Below, piece after piece: positions 8,071 to 16,986 of a stretch of 58,816 nucleotides of DNA. Each line of letters opens with the position of its first letter. Position 1 is the first letter of the stretch. The notes under the pieces are model-generated. The model was not told where the DNA came from. It ran no database searches and saw only the letters and a program-made list of their open reading frames with translations. Source of the stretch: an uncultured Lachnospiraceae bacterium. GTDB taxonomy: Bacteria; Bacillota; Clostridia; Lachnospirales; Lachnospiraceae. Location of the stretch: positions 1 through 58,816 of the forward strand of contig CALWPC010000039.1 of the NCBI GenBank assembly GCA_944383325.1, given 5' to 3'. The translations under genes and the position numbers were made by a program.

Positions 8071-9980
8071 ATCCTTTCCTCTGACGCTGCAGCTTGCTGT
8101 GAATCCCGCCGCTGTTGTTCCAGATAAACGAGCAGCACCGAAATATCTGCAGGCGATACGCCTGAGATTCTGGACGCCTGGCCAACCGATACCGGTTTAT
8201 AACGATTTAATTTCTGCTTTGCCTCAATCCGAAGCCCACTAATCGCCTCATAATCAATATCCTGTGCAAGCCTTTTATTCTCAAGTTTTTTAAAGTGCTC
8301 TACCTGCCGTTTTTGCCGCTGTATATACCCTTCATATTTAATATTAATATTAACCTGCTCACACACGTCCGCCGGCAGAGGTTTCCGTTCCGGGTCGACA
8401 GCCGCAATTTTATCGTAATCAAGCTCCGGACGGCGGATCAGCTCTGCAAGCGTTGCGCCGGCGCTGAGCGGCGTGCTTCCGTTTTCCTCCAAAAGTGTCT
8501 GCACTTCACTGCGCGTTCCGACTGTCGCTGTCTCTAGCCTTCTGATTTCACTCTCAATCTGTTCCTTTTTCTTGAGCAGCTTTTTATACCGTTCTTCGCT
8601 GATCAGCCCAACACGATACCCATACGGCGTCAGCCGAAGATCCGCGTTGTCTTGCCGCAGCAAAAGCCGGTATTCCGCGCGCGAAGTCATCATACGGTAT
8701 GGTTCTGTGCTTTCCTTCGTGACAAGATCATCAATCAATACCCCGATATAGCCGTCCGACCTTTCAAGGATCAGCGGCTCTCTGCGCAGCACTTTCATCG
8801 CCGCGTTTATACCCGCGACCAGTCCCTGGCCCGCCGCCTCCTCATAACCGGAACTTCCGTTGATCTGCCCGCCCGCAAACAGACCGGGCAGCGCCCGAAA
8901 TTCGAGAGAAGGGTAGAGCTGCCGCGAGTCGATACAATCATACTCAATGGCATAGGCATTTTTTACAATTTTCGCATCTTCCAATCCTCTGACAGAGCGA
9001 TACATATCATGCTGTACATCTTCGGGCAGGGAACTCGACATTCCGCTGATATACATTTCATTTGTGTAAAGGCCTTCCGGCTCAATAAACACCTGATGCC
9101 GTTCCTTGTCTGAAAACTTGACGACTTTGTCCTCGATGGAAGGGCAGTAGCGCGGTCCGGTACCCTCAATGGCACCCGAAAAGAGGGGAGAGCGATCTAG
9201 ATTTTCGCGTATAATTTCATGCGTCCGCTCATTTGTGTACGTGAGCCAGCAAGAGCTCTGTTCAATCTGCACCTCTTCGGGATCGGTTGTAAATGAAAAC
9301 GGGGTCACCCGCTCATCTCCAAATTGTTCTTCCATCTCCTCAAAATGAATCGAGCGTCTGTCAATTCTCGCCGGCGTGCCGGTCTTAAACCTCCGCATTT
9401 CTATGCCGTTTTCCTCGAGCGACGCCGTAAGCTGATTCGCTGCCTGCAATCCGTTCGGACCGGTATTCACACTGACGTCCCCATACACACAGCGCGCTCT
9501 GAGATACGTCCCGGTACACAGCACAACCGCAGCCGCATGGTACAGCGCGCCGGAACAGGTGCGGACGCCCGAAACTTCGCCTTTGCTGATCAACAGTCCG
9601 GTCACCTCCGCCTGTCGGATCGTCAGATGATCGGTGTTCTCAAGAGTTTTCCTCATGCGGCGGCTGTATTCCGCCTTGTCGGCCTGCGCACGCAGCGAAT
9701 GCACGGCAGGCCCTTTTGACCGGTTGAGCATTTTCGACTGAATAAAAGTACGGTCAATATTTTTCCCCATCTCGCCGCCAAGCGCATCAATCTCTCTTAC
9801 AATATGTCCCTTGGAGCTCCCTCCGATATTGGGATTGCAGGGCATAAGCGCAATACTTTCCACGCTCACCGTAAACACAATCGTCTCCAGTCCGAGCCGC
9901 GCGCACGCAAGCGCAGCCTCGCAGCCGGCATGACCTGCTCCGACGACAATCACATCGTATGTTTCTTCCAAAACTCTCAT
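8067..9980 (-). CDS. mnmG: tRNA uridine-5-carboxymethylaminomethyl modification enzyme MnmG (GidA)
   Basis: MnmG is the FAD-dependent partner of MnmE and builds cmnm5U at the wobble position of certain tRNAs. The 637-residue product has the FAD-binding [17 protein letters not shown] near residue 13. It also carries [25 protein letters not shown] (split here only by quotation length limits; about 48-72), the conserved [19 protein letters not shown] region (about 368-386), and the MnmE/tRNA-binding C-terminal domain. The ATG at 9980 fits the conserved [14 protein letters not shown] start; the ribosome site (AGGGATCGGTGA) is mediocre. It lies 13 bases downstream of mnmE and overlaps rsmG. Confidence 0.96.
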   Translation of the reverse strand: MRVLEETYDVIVVGAGHAGCEAALACARLGLETIVFTVSVESIALMPCNPNIGGSSKGHIVREIDALGGEMGKNIDRTFIQSKMLNRSKGPAVHSLRAQADKAEYSRRMRKTLENTDHLTIRQAEVTGLLISKGEVSGVRTCSGALYHAAAVVLCTGTYLRARCVYGDVSVNTGPNGLQAANQLTASLEENGIEMRRFKTGTPARIDRRSIHFEEMEEQFGDERVTPFSFTTDPEEVQIEQSSCWLTYTNERTHEIIRENLDRSPLFSGAIEGTGPRYCPSIEDKVVKFSDKERHQVFIEPEGLYTNEMYISGMSSSLPEDVQHDMYRSVRGLEDAKIVKNAYAIEYDCIDSRQLYPSLEFRALPGLFAGGQINGSSGYEEAAGQGLVAGINAAMKVLRREPLILERSDGYIGVLIDDLVTKESTEPYRMMTSRAEYRLLLRQDNADLRLTPYGYRVGLISEERYKKLLKKKEQIESEIRRLETATVGTRSEVQTLLEENGSTPLSAGATLAELIRRPELDYDKIAAVDPERKPLPADVCEQVNINIKYEGYIQRQKRQVEHFKKLENKRLAQDIDYEAISGLRIEAKQKLNRYKPVSVGQASRISGVSPADISVLLVYLEQQRRDSQQAAASEERI

Positions 9981-9993
9981 GTTCACCGATCCC

Positions 9994-11388
9994 TTACTTT
10001 CCCATACAAAATTGTTTGAAAATCTCATCCGCCAGATCCTCGTCCAGCGCCTCCCCGATGACAAGCCCCAACTGTTCGTACGCGTTCATCAAATCTGCCG
10101 TCAAAAATTCTTCCGAAAGCTGAATACGAATTCCTTCTCTGACGTGCAGCAAACTTTCTTTCGCCTGCATAACCGCCTGTTTTTGCCGCTCACTCGTCAG
10201 AAATACCTGATTATTAAACGATAAATTCCCCTCGAAAAACAACTCTTTTATTTTATTTTCCAAAAGGTCAATTCCATTGCGGTGCTTGGCCGATATTGAG
10301 ACCACCGGATAGGCGTCCATTTTACGCTTCCTTAACTCGTCCTCGAGAACCGTCTGTGAAATGACCGGCTCCATATCATTTTTATTGAGAACAACAATCA
10401 CGTTTTGCGTGCCAAGTATGGATAAAATTTCATCATCACTTTCATTGAGCGGTTCCGAGGCATCCACCACGTATAAAATGAGATCCGCCTGCGCGGCAAG
10501 CTCTTTCGCCCTGTTGACGCCTATTTTTTCTACCTGATCATCGGTATCCCGAATGCCGGCCGTGTCCATAATCTGCAGCATAATCCCATGAATCATAACC
10601 GACTGCTCGACAACGTCGCGCGTCGTCCCTGCCACCTCGGTGACAATCGCCTTTTCTTCTCCGGTCAGCACATTTAAAAGCGAAGACTTGCCCGCATTCG
10701 GCCTGCCGAGAATCACGGTCTTAATTCCTTCTTTGAGAAGCCGTCCGTTTTGAAAAGAGGAGATCAGCTCCTCCATCTCGCTAATCAGCGACCCGACAAC
10801 CTCTCCGAGCGGCTGCCCGGCGTCCTCCATGCGGTAGTGTTCCGGATCATCGAGCACCGATTCGATAAATGCCGCCTGATACAAAATTTTTTGCCGCAGA
10901 TCCTGCATCTTACCATATATTGCTCCCTGCAGCTGACTGATCGAGTTTTGCAGCGCATATTCGCTCTGCGCGCGGATGACGTCCATCACCGCCTCCGCTT
11001 TGGTGAGATCAATTCTGCCATTTAAAAACGCCCGTTTTGTAAACTCGCCGGGCTCCGCAGGGCGCGCACCCGCCCAAATGACCGTCTGAAGAACCCGTCT
11101 GGTGACAACCACGCCGCCATGACAATTAATCTCAACCGTATTCTCAGCCGTATAGCTCTTTGGCGCCCGAAACACAGACACCAGAACTTCATCGACGAGC
11201 GTCCCCTGATCAAATACATGCCCGTAATAAATTCGGTGGCTTTCTGCCTTTGCAATCAAGGTTCCCGCTGCCAGTTTAACAACCTTATCAGCAATCTCAA
11301 ACGCCTGCCTGCCGCTTATCCGCACAATGCTGATTCCGGCTTCACTCAGTCCCGTTGAAATTGCTGTAATCGTATCATTTTGATTCAT
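9994..11388 (-). CDS. mnmE: tRNA modification GTPase MnmE (TrmE)
   Basis: This potassium-dependent GTPase acts with MnmG on wobble uridines. The 464-residue product has the N-terminal tetrahydrofolate-binding domain (about 1-120), a helical domain split around the G domain, and the inserted GTPase. G1 is [12 protein letters not shown] (about 228-239), with TTRDV (G2), DTAG (G3) and NKND (G4). The C-terminus is FCMGK, with the conserved cysteine. The ATG at 11388 has GGAGAG just upstream; a more distal in-frame start would sit inside a terminator hairpin. That hairpin (11405-11447), ending 13 bases before the start, separates mnmE from jag and may attenuate its expression. Confidence 0.96.
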   Translation of the reverse strand: MNQNDTITAISTGLSEAGISIVRISGRQAFEIADKVVKLAAGTLIAKAESHRIYYGHVFDQGTLVDEVLVSVFRAPKSYTAENTVEINCHGGVVVTRRVLQTVIWAGARPAEPGEFTKRAFLNGRIDLTKAEAVMDVIRAQSEYALQNSISQLQGAIYGKMQDLRQKILYQAAFIESVLDDPEHYRMEDAGQPLGEVVGSLISEMEELISSFQNGRLLKEGIKTVILGRPNAGKSSLLNVLTGEEKAIVTEVAGTTRDVVEQSVMIHGIMLQIMDTAGIRDTDDQVEKIGVNRAKELAAQADLILYVVDASEPLNESDDEILSILGTQNVIVVLNKNDMEPVISQTVLEDELRKRKMDAYPVVSISAKHRNGIDLLENKIKELFFEGNLSFNNQVFLTSERQKQAVMQAKESLLHVREGIRIQLSEEFLTADLMNAYEQLGLVIGEALDEDLADEIFKQFCMGK

Positions 11389-11400
11389 TGCCGTCTCTCC

Positions 11401-11447
11401 AAAAAACCCGCAACAAGCACGACGCATCTGCCGTTATGTTGCGGGTT
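11401..11447 (-). terminator. Terminator/attenuator between jag and mnmE
   Basis: On the minus strand an 11-bp perfect stem (11437-11447 with 11405-11415, AACCCGCAACA/TGTTGCGGGTT) runs straight into six Ts. The T-run abuts the mnmE ribosome binding site (11395-11400). Confidence 0.85.
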
Positions 11448-11466
11448 CTCAATTCAAAGAACAATA

Positions 11467-12414
11467 TCAGATATGTTTCTTGAGCGTAACCACAATGTGA
11501 CGATATGGCTCCACGCCCTCGCTGTGCGTCTCCACAAACCGGTCGTTTTGCAGCGTGGAATGAATCACTCTGCGCTCATACGGATTCATCGGCTCTAGCA
11601 CTACCGGTTTCCGATCTCTCTTCACCTTATAGGCAATATTTTTTGCAAGATTTTCCAGTGTTGCTTTTCTTCTCCTGCGGTAGTTTTCGGTGTCGAGCTT
11701 TACACGGATATATTCGCCGCTCTCCTTATTTGCCACAAGACTGATCAGATATTGAAGAGAATCCAGTGTCTGTCCGCGTTTTCCAATCAGAATGCCCATA
11801 TCGTTGCCTTCCACATTCACCGACATCACGCCTGTGTTTGCGTCCAGACGAACCGTCATTTCGACAGTCATCTTCATTGCTTTAAACACATCGTCAAGAA
11901 ACAGCCGAATGCGCTGCTCAGCCGCCTCAACTTCCTCCGGTGTAAATTTCGGCGCCGCGTCTGCCCGTTTGTCTGTCCCTGCGGAGGCAGGTTTTTTTTC
12001 TTTTTCCTGCGCCGGAGAAGAGGAGAGTGACGGCGCTTTTTCTTCCGGCTGCCGCTCCGCCGTTTTTTTCTGGGTTTCCTTCTTTACAGGACGGACGCTT
12101 TCCGGCTTCTTTTTTATTTCTGAAGATGGCTCCTCGGCCGGCGTTTTTTTGACAATTTGCTCTAAGTCTTTTTTGTCCGCCTTTAACTCCCTGGCCATTT
12201 CTTCTTTTACATCCGTCTTGTTCGCCGGCTGTGTTGCTTGCTCTTCCTTTTTCCAAACCCGGATGACCGCCGGTTTATGTCCAAACCCCAAAAATCCGGC
12301 GCTGCCTTTTTCCAACACCTCATAATCTACTTTATCACTGGTTGTCCCCAGTTGAATGAGCGCTTCTGTCAGCGCGTCGCTCACCGTCTTTCCGGAAACT
12401 CTTATGTCCTTCAT
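11467..12414 (-). CDS. jag: Jag/KhpB RNA-binding protein (SpoIIIJ-associated)
   Basis: Jag is an RNA-binding regulator linked to cell elongation and division, usually encoded after yidC. The 315-residue product has the N-terminal Jag_N domain (about 1-52, KDIRVSGKTVSDALTEALIQ ending at GSAGFLGFG). A long charged K/E/P-rich linker (about 65-165) follows, then a KH domain with GNDMGILIGKRGQTLDSLQ (about 220-238) and a C-terminal R3H domain with NYRRRRKATLENLA and MNPYERRVIHSTLQ. The linker is long and of low complexity, typical of this family. The ATG at 12414 fits the family start. It is 20 bases downstream of yidC and ends at its own terminator. Confidence 0.94.
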   Translation of the reverse strand: MKDIRVSGKTVSDALTEALIQLGTTSDKVDYEVLEKGSAGFLGFGHKPAVIRVWKKEEQATQPANKTDVKEEMARELKADKKDLEQIVKKTPAEEPSSEIKKKPESVRPVKKETQKKTAERQPEEKAPSLSSSPAQEKEKKPASAGTDKRADAAPKFTPEEVEAAEQRIRLFLDDVFKAMKMTVEMTVRLDANTGVMSVNVEGNDMGILIGKRGQTLDSLQYLISLVANKESGEYIRVKLDTENYRRRRKATLENLAKNIAYKVKRDRKPVVLEPMNPYERRVIHSTLQNDRFVETHSEGVEPYRHIVVTLKKHI

Positions 12415-12433
12415 AATACCACCCATTTCCTGA

Positions 12434-13516
12434 TTATTTCTTCTTGCTATTTTTTTCATTATACTGTGAAACCATGTTGGCTTTCGCTCTCAGACTGTTC
12501 GGATTTGAAGTCTGATTCTTATAATAATCAGTAGAATCCTGAATTTTCTTTTGCTTTTCCTCATCCGACATTTTCGGCGATTCGATGTTTCTTGTCTTTG
12601 TACTCGCCACATTCGTCATCTTCTGGGGCGGCAGACCCTGCTTTTTCCTTTTCTTGTTCACCTTTTCGAGATTTTTCTGAATCAGCTCGTCCACGCCCTC
12701 TTTATCCATCTTTTTGTTAATGATCACCTGAGACACAATACGATACAGCGAGCTGAAGGACCAGTAAATACCAACGCCGACCGGAAGAGAATAACCAATG
12801 TAAACACTGAAAATCGGCATCACAACCATCATCGTTTTCATCGATGACGCCATCGGATTATCCGCATCAGAAGAATTTGTATTTCCGGACGCCTGCTTGG
12901 TACTCAAATACTGAAACAAACCGGACAGAAGCGGAATAATAAAGATAATAATCATAATGAAAATCATCAGAATATCTTTATTTTCAAAAGCACTCTGAAT
13001 ATTGGATGTGATAAAATTCCATGGACTGTCCGTCTGAATATTGATTTTACTGTATCCAAAAAAACTGTTGTTCTTTATATCCGGCGCGTATTGTTCAAGA
13101 TTATACAGCACCCGATACAGCGCAAACAAAATCGGAAGCGAAATGAAACTGGTGAGACATCCTCCCGTAGGCGATGTTCCATATTTCTGGTACACCATCT
13201 TCAATTCTTCATTCTGCTTGAGCATCGATTCCTGATCTTGTTTGTTTTTATACTTTTCTGTGATTTTCTTAATCTCAGGATTCATCACAGCAATCAACTT
13301 TGAATAGCGCTGCTGTTTGATCGTAAACGGCAGAAGCAGCGTATACACTACAATCGTAAAAACAATAATACAAACCGCCAGATCAGCAATTCCGAACAGA
13401 TCAAAAAACAGATAAATACTGTTCATAATAAAGCCGAGAACCTGCTTTATGCCTTCCCATATTGCAGAAAACGGATTAAAAGCAACTGCCGCCTGACCTA
13501 CTATCAATTCTAACAA
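12434..13516 (-). CDS. yidC: Membrane protein insertase YidC/SpoIIIJ
   Basis: YidC inserts and folds inner-membrane proteins, alone or with SecYEG. The 360-residue product begins at a TTG (13516) behind GGAGG. It has a first hydrophobic segment near residues 25-45, the conserved first core helix (VCIIVFTIVVYTLLLPFTI, about 48-66), the charged cytoplasmic hairpin with NPEIKKITEKYKNK, and further helices around 120-140, 185-205 and 235-265. The C-terminal 90 residues are very basic (KVNKKRKKQGLPP and a K-rich end), suited to ribosome contact. Unlike Bacillus SpoIIIJ there is no evident lipobox. It is followed by jag and preceded by yidD, rnpA and rpmH, the standard operon. Confidence 0.95.
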   Translation of the reverse strand: MLELIVGQAAVAFNPFSAIWEGIKQVLGFIMNSIYLFFDLFGIADLAVCIIVFTIVVYTLLLPFTIKQQRYSKLIAVMNPEIKKITEKYKNKQDQESMLKQNEELKMVYQKYGTSPTGGCLTSFISLPILFALYRVLYNLEQYAPDIKNNSFFGYSKINIQTDSPWNFITSNIQSAFENKDILMIFIMIIIFIIPLLSGLFQYLSTKQASGNTNSSDADNPMASSMKTMMVVMPIFSVYIGYSLPVGVGIYWSFSSLYRIVSQVIINKKMDKEGVDELIQKNLEKVNKKRKKQGLPPQKMTNVASTKTRNIESPKMSDEEKQKKIQDSTDYYKNQTSNPNSLRAKANMVSQYNEKNSKKK

Positions 13517-13539
13517 TGTTTTCCTCCTTTTCAGAAAAC

Positions 13540-13749
13540 TTACGGAACCGGATCAAATCCTCCTTTTGAGAACGGATTGCACCTTAAAATTCGTTTTAAG
13601 GTCATCATCCCGCCTCGGAAAGCCCCATACTTTTCTACGGCTTCAATTCCATAATTCGAACATGTCGGAATAAATTTACAATGCGAGTGCGTCCCGGAAG
13701 AAATATGTTTTTGATAAAATTTTATTGCAAACAGAATGATCTTCTTCAT
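13540..13749 (-). CDS. yidD: Membrane protein insertion efficiency factor YidD
   Basis: YidD is a small membrane-associated protein that assists YidC-dependent insertion. The 69-residue product shows the family signature CKFIPTCSNYGIEAVEKYG and GGMMTLKRILRCNPFSKGGFDPVP, with its three conserved cysteines. The ATG at 13749 is preceded by AAAGGA, while a start seven codons upstream lacks one. It is tightly packed between rnpA and yidC. Confidence 0.95.
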   Translation of the reverse strand: MKKIILFAIKFYQKHISSGTHSHCKFIPTCSNYGIEAVEKYGAFRGGMMTLKRILRCNPFSKGGFDPVP

Positions 13750-13785
13750 TGAATCATTCCTTTCTATCAAAATAAGAATATGGTT

Positions 13786-14133
13786 TTACAGTTCATTTTG
13801 TTTCCTGAGAGCATGAACCCGCATCAGATGCAGCATCGCGCTTTCCAGATCACGGAATAATTTCCCTTTTGCTGCCGCTCTCAAAATAAATACCAAATCG
13901 AATCCACTTTTAAACTCTTCCTCATGAAGCCGGTAGCTCTCTCTGACCTGTCTTGTCAATCGATGTCTTACAATACTGTTTCCCACTTTTTTGCTGACAG
14001 ATATTCCAACACGATTTTTCTCTGTACCATTTTGAAGTACATATAACACCAGATATTTGTTTGCATAAGATTTACCATTCTTATAGACTTTTTGAAAATC
14101 TACATTTTTCTTTAACGATTCAGAAAACTCCAT
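13786..14133 (-). CDS. rnpA: Ribonuclease P protein component
   Basis: RnpA is the protein subunit that helps RNase P RNA cleave 5' leaders from pre-tRNAs. The 115-residue product contains the diagnostic GISVSKKVGNSIVRHRLTRQVRESYR (quoted in part: RNR-type box VGNSIVRHRLTRQVRE, about 50-65) and the N-terminal FQKVYKNGKSYANKYLVLYV. It is basic, as expected. It is 36 bases upstream of yidD. The rpmH gene is 322 bases upstream, an unusually wide gap. Confidence 0.96.
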   Translation of the reverse strand: MEFSESLKKNVDFQKVYKNGKSYANKYLVLYVLQNGTEKNRVGISVSKKVGNSIVRHRLTRQVRESYRLHEEEFKSGFDLVFILRAAAKGKLFRDLESAMLHLMRVHALRKQNEL

Positions 14134-14455
14134 ATAATCTGACCCTTCTTACCTTCATCGTCATTGATTCACTCATTTGCTTTTATTGTGTTAAAAGATA
14201 TTTTTTACTTTTCTGACAAATAAAGAAAAATCCATATACTCTGTGAACACACAGATCTGACGGTCTAAACATTTTCCCGCCGTTTCTCTCAGCAAACACC
14301 TCTGTGCTCCCGCCGTTTCGGCACGTTCTCTTCCACGACAGGAAAGAGACCACATAAATGCGGCCTCCAAATATCCGGGCGACCGGCATCCTTACCACAA
14401 ACGCGCCGTGCCGATCACGCGATCATACATATAAATTTGTCCGATCATCAATGGA
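14134..14455. other. 322-base spacer between rpmH and rnpA
   Basis: No convincing gene is seen. A 71-codon minus-strand ORF (14183-14398) lacks a ribosome site and looks random. The decamer CCCGCCGTTT occurs twice (about 14277 and 14310) and there are short self-complementary stretches, so a leader or structured RNA is possible, but I cannot name one. Confidence 0.4.
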
Positions 14456-14590
14456 TTACGCAGATAATTTTTTTCTTCCCTTTAATCTCCTGGCAGCAAT
14501 TACCTTTCTTCCTCCCGGAGTACTCATTCTCGAACGGAATCCATGAACACGGGCTCTCTGTCTCTTTTTCGGCTGATAAGTCATTTTCAT
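14456..14590 (-). CDS. rpmH: 50S ribosomal protein L34
   Basis: This 44-residue, strongly basic protein is part of the large ribosomal subunit. The sequence [20 protein letters not shown] is followed by [20 protein letters not shown] and ends LSA, the full L34 signature. The ATG at 14590 is preceded by GGGAGGTG. A near-consensus promoter sits 72 bases upstream. In most Firmicutes rpmH is divergent from dnaA across the origin; here dnaA is 24 kb away and on the same strand. Confidence 0.97.
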   Translation of the reverse strand: MKMTYQPKKRQRARVHGFRSRMSTPGGRKVIAARRLKGRKKLSA

Positions 14591-14661
14591 TATGAAGGCA
14601 CCTCCCTTATTATTCATTTTGCAGATAAAAAGCAAATGATCTCATAAAAAATATCATTCCA

Positions 14662-14690
14662 ATTATATTGAAAAGACAGGGTGAAGTCAA
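14662..14690 (-). promoter_or_regulatory. rpmH promoter
   Basis: TTGACT (14685-14690) and TATAAT (14662-14667) on the minus strand are spaced by exactly 17 bases, giving a near-perfect housekeeping sigma promoter for rpmH and the genes after it. Confidence 0.85.
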
Positions 14691-14751
14691 GCAGTTTCTC
14701 AGAAAATTATCCAAATTCTACATATATACAAACCGTCTGAATACGCTGACG

Positions 14752-14800
14752 GAAAAACGGCCGCCAGGAAAGCCATTACGTGCTTCTCCTGACAGCCGCT
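14752..14800 (-). terminator. Terminator of the secreted LRR/Fn3 gene
   Basis: An imperfect hairpin (GGCTGTCAGGAG with CTTTCCTGGCGGCC) between the stop codon at 14821 and a T-run (GTTTTTCC) on the minus strand. Confidence 0.75.
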
Positions 14801-14820
14801 GATGATGTTTTTAAATATAC

Positions 14821-15909
14821 TTACTGTACAACCGCACTCACGCACTGCGAATCATCCGAAAATACATAGGTATGATTTTGCTGCATCTGTGCGGCAACTA
14901 CAATATAATAGTATTCGTCGCCGGCAAGGTTGCCCTCGTCATAATAAACCAGATCGTCTGTCGCCGATACGACACTGAGCACATATCCGTCATCTTTTGA
15001 CGACATCGGCTCATCGGAACTGAAAATAAAGTAAGCCGTCGCGCCGTCGAAGCTGTCCCATGTCAGTTTAATTGTTCCGTCTCCAATCGCCGTTGCCTGC
15101 ACATTCTGCACGCTGCCTTCCAGTTCCGTAACGTCCGGATCCGGATACACACTTGTCGTCGTTGCACTGGCTACGTTTGTAAACTCGCTGCGGAAAAGCG
15201 TACTGCCCGGCTGCTCCGTCTTGCACACCTTATAATAATAGGTAGTATCTTTTGTCAGCCAACTGTCCGTGAACACACACGGATAGGACGTGCCCACAAG
15301 CTCATACGTTCCGTTCTCACTTGTGCTGCGGTAAATTTCATAGTAGCCCGGCCCAATGTCGCCTTCCCACTCCAGACGGATTTCACTGCCGGAAACCGGC
15401 GTCGCCGTAAGGGAATGCGGGTCATCAAACACAACGCCGAGATAATCGACATCATATCCGTACAACTCTGCGGTCAGTTCTGTCTGGGAATAGTAATAGC
15501 AGAAAATCTCAGTATAATAAGGAAAATCCATATATGTAATGTCCTTAGAATACAGCATTGCTTTTTCCAGATTTCTGCAGTTTGAAAATCCTGCGTTTGA
15601 TACTACCGAGATTGTTTCAGGAATCGTAATTTCCTTCACCCTGGTATCGTACTGAAATGCATTGTCCTCAAATGCCGTTACTGTATAAGTAACGCCGTCA
15701 CGTGAAATTGTCTGCGGAATTACCAGTGTCTCGTTTGTCCCCTCACTTCTGTACACGGACGCCGTCTGATCAGCCGTACTGGTTACCTTATAATACAGTC
15801 CCGACTGATAAAACACAGTCGCCGCCTCCGCCGTCTGCGTGTTCAGAAGTCCGGCTAACAGAAATGCCATCGCAAAAAGAATCCCTGCTGCCCGTTTACA
15901 TGTTCTCAT
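14821..15909 (-). CDS. Secreted protein with BspA-type leucine-rich repeat and two fibronectin III-like domains
   Basis: The 362-residue product has a clear Sec signal peptide: basic MRTCKRAAG, hydrophobic ILFAMAFLLAGLL, and likely cleavage after TAEA (about residue 29). The mature part has one BspA-like LRR unit (AFEDNAFQYDTRVKEITIPE and NAGFSNCRNLEKAML, about 80-122). Two fibronectin III-like domains follow (about 158-250, with IRLEWEGDIGPGYYEIYRS and TYYYKVCKTE; about 265-360, with IKLTWDSFDGATAYFIF and EYYYIVVAAQM). There is no sortase motif or C-terminal anchor, so it is probably released or wall-associated non-covalently. The ribosome site AGGAGAGG precedes the ATG, and a possible -10 (TATACT) lies near 15982-15987. 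The adhesion or binding target is unknown. Confidence 0.8.
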   Translation of the reverse strand: MRTCKRAAGILFAMAFLLAGLLNTQTAEAATVFYQSGLYYKVTSTADQTASVYRSEGTNETLVIPQTISRDGVTYTVTAFEDNAFQYDTRVKEITIPETISVVSNAGFSNCRNLEKAMLYSKDITYMDFPYYTEIFCYYYSQTELTAELYGYDVDYLGVVFDDPHSLTATPVSGSEIRLEWEGDIGPGYYEIYRSTSENGTYELVGTSYPCVFTDSWLTKDTTYYYKVCKTEQPGSTLFRSEFTNVASATTTSVYPDPDVTELEGSVQNVQATAIGDGTIKLTWDSFDGATAYFIFSSDEPMSSKDDGYVLSVVSATDDLVYYDEGNLAGDEYYYIVVAAQMQQNHTYVFSDDSQCVSAVVQ

Positions 15910-16078
15910 ATTACACCTCTCCTTTCGCGTCTGTCTGACGTTGGCTCGCCTGACAGCTTGAATTTGATATGTTACAGTTTCAGTATAACAATTTTATAAG
16001 AAACTTAAAGGAACAATGTGTCTAATCTTTTATACATATTTTTCCTCATATTTCGACAAAATTTGCGGTGCACACAAC

Positions 16079-16114
16079 AAAAAAAGAGACTTCACAAGAA
16101 AGCCTCTTTTCCTC
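16079..16114 (-). terminator. Terminator of the tRNA-Lys/tRNA-Pro pair
   Basis: AAAGAGGC pairs with GTCTCTTT around a short loop, and seven Ts follow on the minus strand, 10 bases beyond the tRNA-Pro 3' end. Confidence 0.8.
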
Positions 16115-16124
16115 TACATAAAAG

Positions 16125-16198
16125 TCGGTGCGACAGGATTTGAACCTGCGACCTCTGCGTCCCGAACGCAGCGCTCTACCAAGCTGAGCCACGCACCG
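16125..16198 (-). tRNA. tRNA-Pro (anticodon CGG)
   Basis: On the minus strand the acceptor stem CGGTGCG closes between 16198 and 16126, with discriminator A. The anticodon stem CTGCG/CGCAG encloses TTCGGGA, giving CGG (codon CCG). The T-loop GGTTCAAATCC is intact. CCA is not encoded. Confidence 0.95.
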
Positions 16199-16265
16199 AA
16201 ATTGCACATCTTCAAAAGGAAAGCACCTACCCCAAGGCTCTGCGTCCTCAAAATAAGTGCTTCAA

Positions 16266-16338
16266 TGCGCCTCCAGGGGCTCGAACCCTGCACACCCTGA
16301 TTAAGAGTCAGGTGCTCTACCAAATGAGCTAGAGGCGC
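16266..16338 (-). tRNA. tRNA-Lys (anticodon CTT)
   Basis: On the minus strand the acceptor stem GCGCCTC/GAGGCGC, D-arm TAGCTCATTTGGTAGAGCA, anticodon loop CTCTTAA (anticodon CTT, codon AAG) and T-arm GGGTTCGAGCCCC all form. It is 67 bases upstream of tRNA-Pro and probably cotranscribed with it. Confidence 0.95.
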
Positions 16339-16452
16339 TTACAACTTACGTCGATTACTAACGCAAGTTGTATTATAGCTTATCATATTGTAAAAATCAA
16401 GCACTTTTTTTATTTTTTTGAGCCTGAACATACCGGCCGCCTGCCGATAATA

Positions 16453-16767
16453 TCAGTTGATGTTGGCCATCACTCGCTGTTTCAGCTCCTCATACGGCAG
16501 CGCGCCGACCATTGTCTCTTTCGGGCCCCCGTTTTTAAAAATAATCATCGTCGGAATAGACATGATGCGATAGCGGACAGCCAACTCCTCCTGCTCGTCG
16601 ATGTTGATCTTGACCACCTTCAGCTGATCTGCCAATTCCTCTGCCAGACGGTCCAAAAGCGGCGCCATCATTTTACATGGACCGCACCAGTCTGCGTAAA
16701 AATCTACAACCACCGGCTTTTCACTCTTTAAAACTTCTGCGTCAAATGTGTCTTTTGTCACTTTCAT
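16453..16767 (-). CDS. trxA: Thioredoxin
   Basis: Thioredoxin is a cytoplasmic protein-disulfide reductase recharged by thioredoxin reductase. The 104-residue product has the active site DFYADWCGPCKMMAP (about 22-36) and the cis-proline loop SIPTMIIF (about 70-77), at full family length. Two ATGs lie nine bases apart; the second (16767) is correctly spaced from AAAGGA and is preferred. It follows a small basic gene and trmB on the same strand and may share their transcript. Confidence 0.95.
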   Translation of the reverse strand: MKVTKDTFDAEVLKSEKPVVVDFYADWCGPCKMMAPLLDRLAEELADQLKVVKINIDEQEELAVRYRIMSIPTMIIFKNGGPKETMVGALPYEELKQRVMANIN

Positions 16768-16787
16768 ATTTGCCATCCTTTCCCTGC

Positions 16788-16937
16788 TTAATGCTTGCCG
16801 CCTTTCTTTTTAACCTGACCAAGCGAACTGTTTACCTCGTCGAGCGCGTCTTTCAGCGCTGTCGTTTTCCGCCTGAGCGCATGTTTTTCGTAGGACAGAT
16901 ATTCGAGCCGTCTGCGCAGCTTCCCGGATTTTGCCAT
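16788..16937 (-). CDS. Unrecognised small basic protein (49 residues)
   Basis: The ATG at 16937 has a perfect GGAGG at good spacing (GGAGGTAGCG) and opens a 49-codon frame beginning MAKSGKLRRRLEYLSYEKHA and ending VKKKGGKH. The product is strongly basic (nearly one third K and R) with a central amphipathic helix. A longer ORF reading back to 17054 overlaps trmB and has no ribosome site, so I do not use it. It lies between trmB and trxA with about 50 and 20 bases on either side. The composition suggests RNA or ribosome contact, but I cannot name a family. Confidence 0.65.
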   Translation of the reverse strand: MAKSGKLRRRLEYLSYEKHALRRKTTALKDALDEVNSSLGQVKKKGGKH

Positions 16938-16986
16938 CGCTACCTCCAACCGCACGTTTGCTTTAGTATATTCCGCTGCGCGCAAA

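Noticed and set aside
11792-12325. 177-codon ORF on the plus strand opposite jag
   Set aside because: It is a shadow of the low-complexity charged linker of jag on the other strand; no ribosome site or protein-like composition.
14183-14398. 71-codon ORF between rpmH and rnpA
   Set aside because: No ribosome binding site and no recognisable domain; kept only as part of the spacer description.
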